A DNA stretch of 64,000 bases. Origin: Anaerobutyricum faecale (GTDB lineage: Bacteria > Bacillota > Clostridia > Lachnospirales > Lachnospiraceae). Below the pieces are notes generated by a model. The model searched no databases, had not been told where the DNA came from, and worked only from the letters and a program-made list of their open reading frames with translations. Below, piece after piece: positions 40,714 through 49,157 of the stretch; position 1 is the first letter of the stretch, and each line of letters starts with the position of its first letter. Location: assembly GCA_019119645.1 (NCBI GenBank), contig DWWR01000052.1, positions 1 through 64,000 of the forward strand, given 5' to 3'. The position numbers and the translations under genes are program-made.

Positions 40714-41088
40714 CTATTCTTCTTCATATAAAATGTCCATCATTGCCATCAGTTCTTCTTTTGTGATGGAAAGGGACTTCGCTGTGTGAATCATGTCCTG
40801 CATCTTTTCTTCCACCAGCCGCCGCCGGGAATCCCGCAGCAAGTCCAGGTTCCCTGCGGAGACAAAGGTGCCGATACCCACCTGGCTGGTGACAAACCCT
40901 TCCTTCTCCAGCTCTTCATAAACCCGGCGGATGGTAAGGACGCTCACCTTCAGGTCGTTGGCAAAACTGCGGATGGAAGGGAGCATATCGCCTTCTTTCA
41001 GTTCTTCCCGGAGTATGGCGTCCTTGATCTGATCCTTGATCTGCTGATAAAGAGGAAGGTCTGATGCGTTGGATATCAGAATATTCAA
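40714..41088 (-). CDS. GntR-family regulator, YtrA type (second)
   Basis: A 124-aa regulator: PLYQQIKDQIKDAI, LPSIRSFANDLKVSVLTIRR (20) and GFVTSQVGIGTFV form the winged helix, then a short helical tail. Start TTG at 41088 is supported by AAGGAGG seven bases upstream. Its operator at 41103 has the same half-site spacing as that of the first YtrA-type regulator, but different end bases. Confidence 0.88.
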   Translation of the reverse strand: MNILISNASDLPLYQQIKDQIKDAILREELKEGDMLPSIRSFANDLKVSVLTIRRVYEELEKEGFVTSQVGIGTFVSAGNLDLLRDSRRRLVEEKMQDMIHTAKSLSITKEELMAMMDILYEEE

Positions 41089-41102
41089 GTCCTCGCCTCC
41101 TT

Positions 41103-41129
41103 TAGTGTGATGTTAATATATACACACTA
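41103..41129 (-). promoter_or_regulatory. YtrA-like operator of the second module
   Basis: TAGTGTG-N13-CACACTA, overlapping the -10. Compare AGTGTA-N13-TACACT at 30471. Confidence 0.7.
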
Positions 41130-41154
41130 TATACTATAAGCACGGTGGTGTCAA
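41126..41154 (-). promoter_or_regulatory. Promoter of the second GntR/ABC operon
   Basis: Minus strand: TTGACA (41154-41149), 17-bp spacer, TATAGT (41131-41126). Confidence 0.72.
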
Positions 41155-41172
41155 GGGAGTTCCATTTCTTTA

Positions 41173-41201
41173 TTGACTCCCCCTGTTCGATTGATTAGAA
41201 T
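41173..41201 (+). promoter_or_regulatory. Promoter of yaaA
   Basis: TTGACT (41173-41178), 17-bp spacer, TAGAAT (41196-41201). Confidence 0.6.
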
Positions 41202-41333
41202 TACAGTACATATTCTGCCGGGAGTGAATAGTTGGGGCGGCAGAGTGTGCCTGCCGGGAGAAGGGCGGTGACAGAATGGCAGGAACGCCTGGTATCGGCA
41301 TACAGGATCATGAGAAGGAGAGGAAGAAAATAT

Positions 41334-42077
41334 ATGTTGAAAATTATTATTTCTCCGGCAAAGAAGATGAACGAACAGGACATTCTGCCTCCGGAGAACC
41401 TGCCGGTTTTTCTGGAAAAGACAAAATTTCTGCTGGAGCAGATGAGGAAAATGTCTCTGTCCGAACTGCAGGACATGTGGAAATGTAACGACAAAATTGC
41501 CATGGAGAATTATGAGCGGATCACATCCATGAATCTTCGGGAGCGGCTGACGCCGGCGATTCTCGCCTATGAGGGCATCCAGTATAAGTATATGGCACCG
41601 GCGGTTTTTGACGAGAGCGCCTATGCTTATCTGCAAAGTCATCTGTACATTTTGTCCGGCTTTTACGGGGCTCTGCGGCCCTTTGACGGCGTCACACCCT
41701 ACCGCCTGGAAATGCAGGCTCGTTTTCATCAGGAGAAGCTGGATTCCCTGTATGATTTCTGGGGCGGCGCCATCGCAGACACGGTGCTTGAAGAATGCAG
41801 CCTCCTGGTCAATCTGGCGTCCAAAGAATACAGCCGGGCGGTGCTTAAATATCTGCCTGGGAATCTTTCCTGCGTCACCTGTGTGTTCGGGGAGCTGATC
41901 AATGGCAAAGTAAAAGAAAAGGGAACCTACGCCAAGATGGCCCGGGGCGAGATGGTACGTTTTATGGCGGAGCAGAAGGTGGAAGACGCAGCTGGACTGA
42001 AATCCTTTGACCGCCTGGGATACCATTTCGCGGAAACGTACTCCGACGAGCAAACTCTGGTGTTCTTAAAGGATTGA
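41334..42077 (+). CDS. yaaA: Peroxide stress protein YaaA (DUF328/UPF0246)
   Basis: A 247-aa cytosolic protein of the YaaA family: KIIISPAKKMN at the start, TPAILAYEGIQYKYM, ILSGFYGALRPFDGVTPYRL (20), NLASKEYSRAV and KEKGTYAKMARGEMVRFM. In E. coli YaaA lowers free intracellular iron during peroxide stress and binds DNA. The reading frame opens upstream at 41232 but the ATG at 41334, after GAAGGAGAGG, fits the family start. Confidence 0.9.
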   Translation: MLKIIISPAKKMNEQDILPPENLPVFLEKTKFLLEQMRKMSLSELQDMWKCNDKIAMENYERITSMNLRERLTPAILAYEGIQYKYMAPAVFDESAYAYLQSHLYILSGFYGALRPFDGVTPYRLEMQARFHQEKLDSLYDFWGGAIADTVLEECSLLVNLASKEYSRAVLKYLPGNLSCVTCVFGELINGKVKEKGTYAKMARGEMVRFMAEQKVEDAAGLKSFDRLGYHFAETYSDEQTLVFLKD

Positions 42078-42189
42078 CCGGGGCGCCGGACATAATTTGG
42101 AGGTCAGGAAAGCGCCGGGCAGAACGAAAATTGATTGAAAATAAATAAACCGGGCATACTATCTCAAAACCGTGCAGGAGGATGACAGT

Positions 42190-42840
42190 ATGTCAAAAGG
42201 AAAAAATACAAAAAAAGCAGGCAGACAGGGAATGCGTGATGCCGCGCCGGACAATGCGGCGATGACACCATCGAAAAGTTCTGCCGCGCCGGACAATGCG
42301 GCGATGACAACTCCAAAAAGTCCCGGCGCCCCGGGGGAGAAGTCCCTCACCACCGATGAGAAGCTGGATCTGGTCCGGGTGCTGGTGGACAATGTGGCGG
42401 AGGATTTCAATGAGGAGGATATTCTCCATATGATGCTGGAAAAGAAAGTGTCGGTGGGTCTGGAGCGAAGTCTCCATGCGGCCAGCACATTCGGGCAGCG
42501 GACGGCGGATAAAATTGCAAAGTTTGCCGGAAGCTGGGGATTTATTTTTTCTTTCACAGCTCTGCTCCTGTTCTGGATGTTCGGCAATAATATGATGAAA
42601 AACCATGCCTTTGACGCCTATCCGTACATTTTGTTGAATCTGGTTTTATCCTGTGTGGCAGCCGTCCAGGCGCCGCTCATCATGATGAGCCAGAACCGCC
42701 GGGAAGAAAGAGACCGGGAACAGGCGGAAAACGCCTACAAAGTGAATCTGAAGTCAGAATTTATTCTGGAAGACCTTCATAAGAAAATGGATCGGATTCT
42801 TGAAAATCAGGCGAAACTGCTGGAGAAGGAGCCGCATTAA
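42190..42840 (+). CDS. DUF1003 membrane protein
   Basis: A 216-aa protein. The N-terminal 55 residues are low complexity and contain a 14-residue tandem repeat (AAPDNAAM...). Residues 60-115 are helical and cytosolic. DUF1003 follows with two transmembrane helices (GFIFSFTALLLFWM and YPYILLNLVLSCVAAVQAPL (20)) and IMMSQNRREERDR, the family signature. A Lys/Glu-rich coiled-coil tail ends it. GGAGG lies nine bases before the ATG. Confidence 0.88.
   Translation: MSKGKNTKKAGRQGMRDAAPDNAAMTPSKSSAAPDNAAMTTPKSPGAPGEKSLTTDEKLDLVRVLVDNVAEDFNEEDILHMMLEKKVSVGLERSLHAASTFGQRTADKIAKFAGSWGFIFSFTALLLFWMFGNNMMKNHAFDAYPYILLNLVLSCVAAVQAPLIMMSQNRREERDREQAENAYKVNLKSEFILEDLHKKMDRILENQAKLLEKEPH
42241..42309 (+). 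repeat. 42-bp tandem repeat inside the DUF1003 gene
   Basis: Two copies, starting at 42241 and 42283, share GCCGCGCCGGACAATGCGGC and more. In-frame (14 residues), so copy number could vary without disrupting the protein. Confidence 0.7.
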
Positions 42841-42885
42841 AGAGCGGCTTTTCCCGTTTTTCGGGTACATTTTCTCTGAAATATA

Positions 42886-42914
42886 TTAAAAAATCCCGCG
42901 GGTTGTGTTATACT
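42886..42914 (+). promoter_or_regulatory. Promoter of the EamA permease gene
   Basis: Weak TTAAAA (42886-42891), 17-bp spacer, extended -10 TGT-TATACT (42909-42914). Confidence 0.5.
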
Positions 42915-42945
42915 ATCCCACAGATTAAAAAAAGAGGAGAAAAAT

Positions 42946-43893
42946 ATGACACAGAAGAAGAGACAGATCAGGGGAGTCATCCTCACATTGACTGGCGGCA
43001 CTGCCTGGGGATTTTCCGGTACCTGCGGCCAGTATATTTTTGCCAACAGCCAGATGGAATCCGGGATGCTGGCGGCCATCCGGATGCTGGGCGCCGGCGT
43101 TATTCTGCTGTTATTTACGCTTCTGACCAAAAAGAAAGAGACCTTTGGCGTCTGGAAGAATCCGGCGGAGGCAGTGCGTCTGGTAATTTTCGCCATCGGC
43201 GGTCTGATGTTTTCACAATTTGCATATCTCACGGCCATCAGTTATTCCAATTCAGGAACGGCCACTGTCTTTCAGAATACCGGTATCATTATGGTAATGA
43301 TCGTATCCTGTATCTTTGCCCGGCGTCTGCCAAAAGGGAAAGAGGTGACGGCGGCTGTTCTGACATTGATCGGCGTGGTGCTTCTTGCCACCCACGGTCG
43401 TCTGGACGGTCTGGTGATTTCCGGAGACGCTCTTCTCTGGGGAGGTCTGGCAGCGGTGGCGCTGACCACTTATACGCTGCTGCCCGGCAATCTTCTTAAA
43501 AAATGGGGAACTCCGCTGATCAGCGGTTTTGCCATGCTCATCGGAGGCGTGGTCATGGCCGTGGCTTTCCGTATCTGGGAAAAGTCCTGGAATTTCGAGA
43601 TACATATCGTGCTGGCGCTGCTGGTCATGGTGGTGTTCGGCACTGTGATTTCTTTTTCCTTTTATCTGCAGGGCGTGTCCGATATCGGCCCGGTCAAGGC
43701 CAGTATGCTCGCATGCATAGAGCCGGTGGTAGCCACGATCGTGTCAGCTCTTTGGCTGGGAACGGAATTTGCGCCCCTGGATTTGCTGGGCTTTGCCCTC
43801 GTGATCGGTGCATGTCTGCTGGTATCGTTGAGCGGAAATGACCCTGAGACGCAGGAAAAGGCAGAAATGATGCCGCATCGGAATGCGGGCTAG
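42946..43893 (+). CDS. EamA-family (drug/metabolite transporter) permease
   Basis: A 315-aa protein with ten helices in two EamA repeats (about 10-145 and 160-295): GGTAWGFSGTCGQY opens the first, and IEPVVATIVSALWLGTEF closes the second with the family's E-P-V/x-A pattern. Probably exports a small metabolite or amino acid. ATG 42946 with AGAGGAG. Single-gene unit. Confidence 0.9.
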   Translation: MTQKKRQIRGVILTLTGGTAWGFSGTCGQYIFANSQMESGMLAAIRMLGAGVILLLFTLLTKKKETFGVWKNPAEAVRLVIFAIGGLMFSQFAYLTAISYSNSGTATVFQNTGIIMVMIVSCIFARRLPKGKEVTAAVLTLIGVVLLATHGRLDGLVISGDALLWGGLAAVALTTYTLLPGNLLKKWGTPLISGFAMLIGGVVMAVAFRIWEKSWNFEIHIVLALLVMVVFGTVISFSFYLQGVSDIGPVKASMLACIEPVVATIVSALWLGTEFAPLDLLGFALVIGACLLVSLSGNDPETQEKAEMMPHRNAG

Positions 43894-44004
43894 GGTGAAG
43901 GCTTGTGAGACAGGAGCCGAAAATCTTTACAGAAGAAAATGAAGCAGTATAAAATGGCCCGGGAAAAGCGGGACAGCCAATTTGCACCATTGGGAGGTAT
44001 ACAT

Positions 44005-44679
44005 ATGACAAAGAAAGAAAGAGCCGCCATCGCCATCGAGCGGCTGAAAAAAGAATATCCGGATGCAGGATGCACTCTGGATTATAATGAAGCGTGGAAG
44101 CTTCTGGTCAGCGTCCGGCTGGCCGCTCAGTGTACGGACGAGAGAGTCAATGTGATCGTAAAAGATTTGTTTGCCAAATATCCGGGAGTGGAGGCGCTGG
44201 CGGCAGCGGAACCGGAGGACATTGAAGCCATCGTTCGTCCCTGCGGTCTTGGAAAAAGCAAAGCCAGGGATATCAGCAAATGTATGCGGATGCTCCGGGA
44301 TGAGTTTGGCGGCCGGGTGCCGGATAATTTTGACGATTTGATGAAGCTTCCCGGCGTGGGAAGAAAAAGCGCTAATCTCATCATGGGCGATGTGTTCGGC
44401 AAACCTGCCATCGTTACAGATACCCACTGCATCCGGCTGTGCAACCGCATCGGCCTGGTGGACGATATCAAAGAGCCGAAGAAGGTGGAGATGGCTCTCT
44501 GGAAGATCATTCCGCCGGAAGAAGGCAGTGATTTCTGCCACCGGCTGGTGTTCCACGGAAGAGATGTCTGTACCGCCCGCACAACGCCTCACTGTGAGCG
44601 CTGCTGCTTAAAAGATATCTGCAAGGCCTACCCGGAATATAAGAAACAGGCGGAAGAAAAAGCGGCAAAGAAAAAATAA
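44005..44679 (+). CDS. nth: Endonuclease III (DNA glycosylase/AP lyase)
   Basis: A 224-aa enzyme that removes oxidised pyrimidines and cuts the AP site. The helix-hairpin-helix LPGVGRKSANLIMG holds the catalytic Lys, and IVTDTHCIRLCNRIGL holds the catalytic Asp (VDTHV in most homologues). The C-terminal 4Fe-4S motif reads C-X7-C-X2-C-X5-C (CTARTTPHC...), one residue longer in the first gap than the usual X6. ATG 44005 is set by GGGAGG seven bases upstream. Confidence 0.93.
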   Translation: MTKKERAAIAIERLKKEYPDAGCTLDYNEAWKLLVSVRLAAQCTDERVNVIVKDLFAKYPGVEALAAAEPEDIEAIVRPCGLGKSKARDISKCMRMLRDEFGGRVPDNFDDLMKLPGVGRKSANLIMGDVFGKPAIVTDTHCIRLCNRIGLVDDIKEPKKVEMALWKIIPPEEGSDFCHRLVFHGRDVCTARTTPHCERCCLKDICKAYPEYKKQAEEKAAKKK

Positions 44680-44757
44680 TAGCTGTACATTTGCAGATAT
44701 AAGGTTTAAGAAAACAGCGAAAACTGAAAATCAGGACAGAAAAAAAGAGAAAAGGAA

Positions 44758-44786
44758 TTGTTTTCCGGAAAAGATTGTAGTACAAT
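44758..44786 (+). promoter_or_regulatory. Promoter of purC
   Basis: TTGTTT (44758-44763), 17-bp spacer, TACAAT (44781-44786), giving a leader of about 100 bases. I see no purine riboswitch core in it. Confidence 0.6.
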
Positions 44787-44894
44787 TACTCGGTAAAACA
44801 AGAAATGAGCAGACGGACGATGGAAATGCCTGCCTGCGAAGAGGAATGCGTACGCATATCCTGTAAGCATTATGGAAAGAAAAGGATGAGTGCA

Positions 44895-45770
44895 ATGAAA
44901 GAATTTAAACCGATGAAGGAAGGAAAAGTACGGGAAATTTATGACAACGGCGACAGCCTGATCATGGTGGCCACCGACAGAATTTCCGCATTTGACGTGA
45001 TCTTAAAGAACAAAATTACCGACAAAGGCGCTGTATTGACCCAGATGTCCAAATTCTGGTTTGACTATACAGAGGATGTTGTACCGAACCATATGATTTC
45101 CGTCGATACCAAGGACATGCCGGAATTCTTCCAGCAGGAGCAGTTCAAAGGCAAATGTATGATGTGCAAGAAGCTTGAGATGCTTCCGATTGAGTGTATC
45201 GTCCGCGGATATATCACCGGAAGCGGCTGGGCAAGCTATCAGGAGAATGGTACAGTCTGCGGCATCAAACTGCCGGAAGGACTGAAAGAATCCCAGCAGC
45301 TGCCTGAACCGATCTATACTCCATCTACCAAGGCAGAGATCGGCGATCATGATGAGAACATTTCCTATGAGAAATCTGTGGAGATTCTCGAGAAAGTTTA
45401 CCCGGGCAAAGGTGAGTTCTACGCCAATGAACTGAAAGAAAAAACCATCGCCCTGTACAAAAAATGTGCAGAGTACGCCCTGAGCAAAGGTATCATCATC
45501 GCAGACACCAAGTTTGAATTCGGACTGGACGAGAACGGCAATGTGATCCTCGGCGATGAGATGCTCACACCGGACAGTTCCCGTTTCTGGCCAAAAGAAG
45601 GCTACGAACCGGGCAAAGGACAGCCATCCTACGACAAACAGTTTGTCAGAGACTGGCTCAAAGCTAATCCGGACAGCGACTACAATCTGCCGCAGGATGT
45701 CATCGACAAGACCATCGCTAAATACAAAGAAGCTTACGAGCTGCTGACCGGCAAGCCACTCTCCATCTAA
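44895..45770 (+). CDS. purC: SAICAR synthase
   Basis: A 291-aa enzyme joining CAIR and aspartate in purine synthesis. GKVREIYDNGD at the N terminus binds ATP; DRISAFDVIL, LEMLPIECIVRGYITGSGW (19), IIIADTKFEFG and DEMLTPDSSRFWP are diagnostic. It is the longer type with the bacterial/yeast C-terminal region. The ATG at 44895 (MKEF) has AAGGA eight bases upstream; upstream frame codons are leader. Not clustered with other pur genes here. Confidence 0.95.
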   Translation: MKEFKPMKEGKVREIYDNGDSLIMVATDRISAFDVILKNKITDKGAVLTQMSKFWFDYTEDVVPNHMISVDTKDMPEFFQQEQFKGKCMMCKKLEMLPIECIVRGYITGSGWASYQENGTVCGIKLPEGLKESQQLPEPIYTPSTKAEIGDHDENISYEKSVEILEKVYPGKGEFYANELKEKTIALYKKCAEYALSKGIIIADTKFEFGLDENGNVILGDEMLTPDSSRFWPKEGYEPGKGQPSYDKQFVRDWLKANPDSDYNLPQDVIDKTIAKYKEAYELLTGKPLSI

Positions 45771-45834
45771 GAGTTCACCGGAACCTTCCGGGGCCGGCAG
45801 GACGCATCAAAATAAAACTATAAAAATCATGCAG

Positions 45835-45878
45835 GAAAAGCGTTGTTTTCTTTCGCAGAAAACAGCGCTTTTCTTTTT
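45835..45878 (+). terminator. Terminator of purC
   Basis: GAAAAGCG...CGCTTTTC with an inner GTTTTCT/AGAAAAC helix, then TTTTT. Confidence 0.88.
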
Positions 45879-46045
45879 GACCACAGCCATTCCTTCCCCC
45901 GGACGACCATTTCTGCCGCAATGAAAGCAAAAGATCAAATGAATAATCCTGCTGATAAAAAGATAATAAAAATCAATAAACACAAGACATATGTAAATAA
46001 AATGCAAATAAATCGACATAAAATGCATAAATATGTAAAAATTCA
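45879..46045 (+). promoter_or_regulatory. AT-rich region upstream of the C69 dipeptidase promoter
   Basis: No gene is seen. The last 75 bp are over 75 percent A+T by eye, with the direct repeat ATAAAATGCA occurring twice about 20-25 bp apart. An UP-element or regulator site is plausible. Confidence 0.4.
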
Positions 46046-46074
46046 TTGACGCCATGTAAAGAAAGTATTATAAT
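46046..46074 (+). promoter_or_regulatory. Promoter of the C69 dipeptidase gene
   Basis: TTGACG (46046-46051), 17-bp spacer, TATAAT (46069-46074). It is followed by an untranslated leader of about 170 bases. Confidence 0.78.
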
Positions 46075-46252
46075 GGCATCATTGCGGCAGGATAAAAATG
46101 ACAGAAAACCTGTTGCCATTTCGGAAAAACCCTGCATTTCTACGGACAAAGATGAGAATGACTTGTCATGGACGAAATCATTCATATCGCGAGTACTGCA
46201 TAGAAAAGAAGGATTTTCCGGATAAATCTGCAAAACACAGGAGGAGAGAGAA

Positions 46253-48160
46253 GTGAAAAAAGCATTATTAACCATGCTGGCAGCTGTCGGCCTCATCGCC
46301 CTGGCAGCCGTTCCGGCAAAAGCCTGTACATCCTACTACGTAGGTTCCGACCTGACAGAAGACGGCTCCACGCTGTTCGGAAGGACGGAGGATATTGGAG
46401 CTAGGTACGATAAGGTATTTCAGGTGATTCCATCAAAAGAAATACAGGAAGGTGAAAAATGGAAAGATGAAAGTGGGTATACTCAGTTTCAAGGCGATTA
46501 CAAAGATGGTTTAACGAAAACTTATCGTTATACAGCTTGTCGGGATAGTAAAGAAGCAAACGATGGTCTTTTCGGTGAAGTTGGCGTTAACGAAAAAGGT
46601 GTCTCTATGTCAGCGACTACTACTGCCGGAAACAGTGCAGAGGCAAAAAAGGCAGATCCATTTGTAGGTAATTCTACAGGTATATCAGAAGAAAACTATG
46701 TGGACTATGTCTTATGTCAGGCATCAAATGCAAGAGAAGGGGTAGAAATTCTGGCAGATGCTATTGATAAAAATGGTGTGTGGAAAGCAGCAGATGGTGT
46801 ATTTATTGCCGATAAAAATGAAGTATGGTATTTTGAAATTCTTTCAGGACATCAGTATTGTGCAATAAAGATGCCTGAAGATAAAGCAGCGATTATCCCT
46901 AACTGTCTTGTACTTGGAGATATTGACGTAACAGATAATAACGTGATTACATCAAAGAATATTATAATTAAAGCGAAAGAGGGAAATATCTATCATGCGT
47001 CGCTGACAGAGCCTGGGAATGAAAATGCTCTTAATATCAAACTGACTTATGGCGGTAATGGGTATGCCTCTGTTAATGCCGACCGTATTCGTGCTGGGCA
47101 GTATATTTTGACTGGTGAAGATAACACAGGTATTTATACAGAAAATTACCAGGATATTTTCTTTGATATTCCTTCAAGAGATGTTACGGTTGAAAAGTTA
47201 TATCAACTGGCCGGAAGTCAGTATGAAGAATTTGAAGATTTTTCAGAGGGAAGACCAGATAATTTGGGAAGTATTAGATATATTGGAGTAGCAAGTTCCG
47301 CGGAATGTCATATCATGCAGATCCGCTCCGATATGCCTGCAGAACTGGCGACAGTGGAGTGGTTAAGTTTAAGTAGTGCGGCTTATTCGCCAATGGTTCC
47401 GTTCTATGGAGCGCTGTTAACAGATGTACCAGAATCTTATAAAGAGGAAGCATATGAGCACAGTGATACGTCTGCATATTGGACATTCCAGGATTTAGAC
47501 TCATATGCAAGAAAAAGTACTATAAAAGATTATGTTAAGAAAGCAATCAAAACTTTCTACCGAGGGTATGTAAGCAAATTAGTATCTGATCAGAAAAATG
47601 TTGATGCTCAGATGATGGATGTTTATAACAGCAATCCTTCTCAATTGGAAAAGAAGGCAACAGATTTGGGTATTTCCATTGGAACTCAGACAGTTGATAT
47701 GGCGAAGAAATTAAATGCAGAAGTGATGTCAGAAAATTACACCCTTGACTTCACCACCGACTACAACGACATCAACTATTCTCTGACCGCGAAACCGGCG
47801 GAGCCAGAAACCCCATCCACCCAGCAGCCGCAGGCCACCGAGCCGCAGGCACAGACAGTTTCCGCTCCGGCTAAAACAGTCATCAAGAAACTGAAAAACC
47901 GCAAAGGTAAAAAGCTTCAGGTGAAGTTCAAAAAGGTTTCCGGTGCTGACGGATATGAGATTGCATATTCTAAAGGTGTAAACTTCGGTAAGAAGAAAAC
48001 CACAGTGAAATCTTACAATGCGGCTAAGAATGTCCGCACCATCAAGAAGCTCAAAAAGGGCAAACGCTACTTTGTGAAAGTCCGTGCTTACAAGATGAAC
48101 GGAACCCAGAAGGTTTACGGTAAATGGAGCCAGGTAAAAGTAGTAAAGATTAAAAAATAG
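46253..48160 (+). CDS. Secreted C69-family dipeptidase with a C-terminal Fn3-like domain
   Basis: A 635-aa exported peptidase. A signal peptide (1-24) ends at AKA and cleavage exposes Cys25 (CTSYYVGSDLTEDGSTLFGR), the N-terminal nucleophile of family C69. The catalytic domain runs to about residue 490. A Pro/Glu/Thr linker follows (about 508-540), then a Lys-rich fibronectin-III-like domain (FKKVSGADGYEIAYSK, YFVKVRAYKMNGTQKVYGKW (20)). GTG start with GGAGGAG. Codon use is patchy: the ends are GC-rich, while most of 46400-47270 and 47370-47730 is AT-rich, as if recombined. Confidence 0.9.
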   Translation: MKKALLTMLAAVGLIALAAVPAKACTSYYVGSDLTEDGSTLFGRTEDIGARYDKVFQVIPSKEIQEGEKWKDESGYTQFQGDYKDGLTKTYRYTACRDSKEANDGLFGEVGVNEKGVSMSATTTAGNSAEAKKADPFVGNSTGISEENYVDYVLCQASNAREGVEILADAIDKNGVWKAADGVFIADKNEVWYFEILSGHQYCAIKMPEDKAAIIPNCLVLGDIDVTDNNVITSKNIIIKAKEGNIYHASLTEPGNENALNIKLTYGGNGYASVNADRIRAGQYILTGEDNTGIYTENYQDIFFDIPSRDVTVEKLYQLAGSQYEEFEDFSEGRPDNLGSIRYIGVASSAECHIMQIRSDMPAELATVEWLSLSSAAYSPMVPFYGALLTDVPESYKEEAYEHSDTSAYWTFQDLDSYARKSTIKDYVKKAIKTFYRGYVSKLVSDQKNVDAQMMDVYNSNPSQLEKKATDLGISIGTQTVDMAKKLNAEVMSENYTLDFTTDYNDINYSLTAKPAEPETPSTQQPQATEPQAQTVSAPAKTVIKKLKNRKGKKLQVKFKKVSGADGYEIAYSKGVNFGKKKTTVKSYNAAKNVRTIKKLKKGKRYFVKVRAYKMNGTQKVYGKWSQVKVVKIKK

Positions 48161-48197
48161 TGATAAAAGAATTGAAAGACAGAGATTGTCGGAAATC

Positions 48198-48232
48198 AGG
48201 GCAGCGGGAGACCGTTGCCCTGTAGTTTTTTC
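48198..48232 (+). terminator. Terminator of the C69 dipeptidase gene
   Basis: GGGCA and TGCCC arms with an inner CGG-GAGA-CCG, followed by TGTAGTTTTTT. Confidence 0.75.
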
Positions 48233-48397
48233 GGAAAATAAGAATATCATCCATATAGTATGAAAAAATGACTGTTTCCAACAGCATGTATGCACAGATT
48301 TTTCTATTGATTTTTGTAAGATTTCGTTCTAGTATATTCTACGTGCTTTTCTGCACGCAACTCAATGATTTTATAAAGTTAATAACAGGAGCAGACA

Positions 48398-48817
48398 ATG
48401 TTTACGAAATTAATGGAAATGTATCGCAGATACAAAGAACTTATCCTTTATGTGTTTTTCGGAGCGCTGTGTACTGTAGTCAGCATCGGTTCTTTTGCCT
48501 GGTGTGACGTGATCATGCACATGGACCCGCTCATAGCTAACATAATCTCATGGATTCTGGCGGTGACCTTTGCTTATGTGACTAACAGTCTGTGGGTGTT
48601 TGAGGCAAAGCCTCACGGAATAAAAGAAATGTTCCGTCAGGCGACGGCGTTCTATGGCGGCAGACTGCTGACTCTTGCCATGGAAGAATTGATTCTTTTT
48701 ATCTTTATCAATGGCCTTGGTCTGCCGAGCGTTGCCGTGAAAGTCGCTGCCCAGGTGGCTGTTCTCATCGCCAACTATATCATCAGCAAATGTATTGTGT
48801 TCAGGGAGAAGCAATAA
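48398..48817 (+). CDS. GtrA-family membrane protein
   Basis: A 139-aa protein with four helices (about 18-38, 43-66, 82-100, 112-130), starting YKELILYVFFGALCTVVSIG (20). SWILAVTFAYVTNSLWVF and ANYIISKCIVFREK are GtrA family marks. GtrA proteins are thought to flip lipid-linked sugars or assist cell-wall glycosylation. CAGGAGC precedes the ATG. No glycosyltransferase partner is adjacent. Confidence 0.9.
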   Translation: MFTKLMEMYRRYKELILYVFFGALCTVVSIGSFAWCDVIMHMDPLIANIISWILAVTFAYVTNSLWVFEAKPHGIKEMFRQATAFYGGRLLTLAMEELILFIFINGLGLPSVAVKVAAQVAVLIANYIISKCIVFREKQ

Positions 48818-48825
48818 AATTGGGA

Positions 48826-49032
48826 TTTGTAAAGGTGGTAACAGTTTTTCGATTAAACAGACAATGACGCAAGGGCACATACGGATTCGCCCGTCTCGGC
48901 CCTCAGTCGGACTGACCGGGAGTATCATTGTAAAATGACTATATCAGTCCTCCCTCACAGCTCGCGGTCGAAAGCCGTATGTGTCCAAAACGTCATCTGC
49001 CTGTTGAAAAGCCTTTGTTTCACCTTTACAAA
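48826..49032. repeat. Long nested inverted repeat 1 (possible structured RNA)
   Basis: Outer arms TTTGTAAAGGTG (48826) and CACCTTTACAAA (49021), then ATGACG/CGTCAT (48864/48991), then CACATACGG/CCGTATGTG (48876/48975), then GGACTGA/TCAGTCC (48909/48944), then TCATT-GTAA-AATGA. Read as RNA this is one rod of about 200 bases. No ORF in it looks like a protein family. Confidence 0.75.
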
Positions 49033-49035
49033 CAT

Positions 49036-49147
49036 CCTGTGCTACATTGACAAAACAGCAGGTTATAGCTACAGACGAATAGCTGATGCCAAAATTTACA
49101 GTCGTATCTGTCTGGCATGTATGAACCTGTAGGGCAAGCCACACAGG
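49036..49147. repeat. Long nested inverted repeat 2
   Basis: CCTGTG/CACAGG (49036/49142) enclose CAGGTT/AACCTG (49059/49124), which enclose ATGCCA/TGGCAT (49086/49113). It starts four bases after repeat 1 ends. Confidence 0.6.
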
Positions 49148-49157
49148 TAGCTTTCCT

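Noticed and set aside
48935..49144. 65-66 codon frames on both strands in the palindrome region
   Set aside because: No ribosome site, no family, and the base-paired structure explains the open frames better. The minus-strand frame (48944-49144) is the more protein-like but still unsupported.
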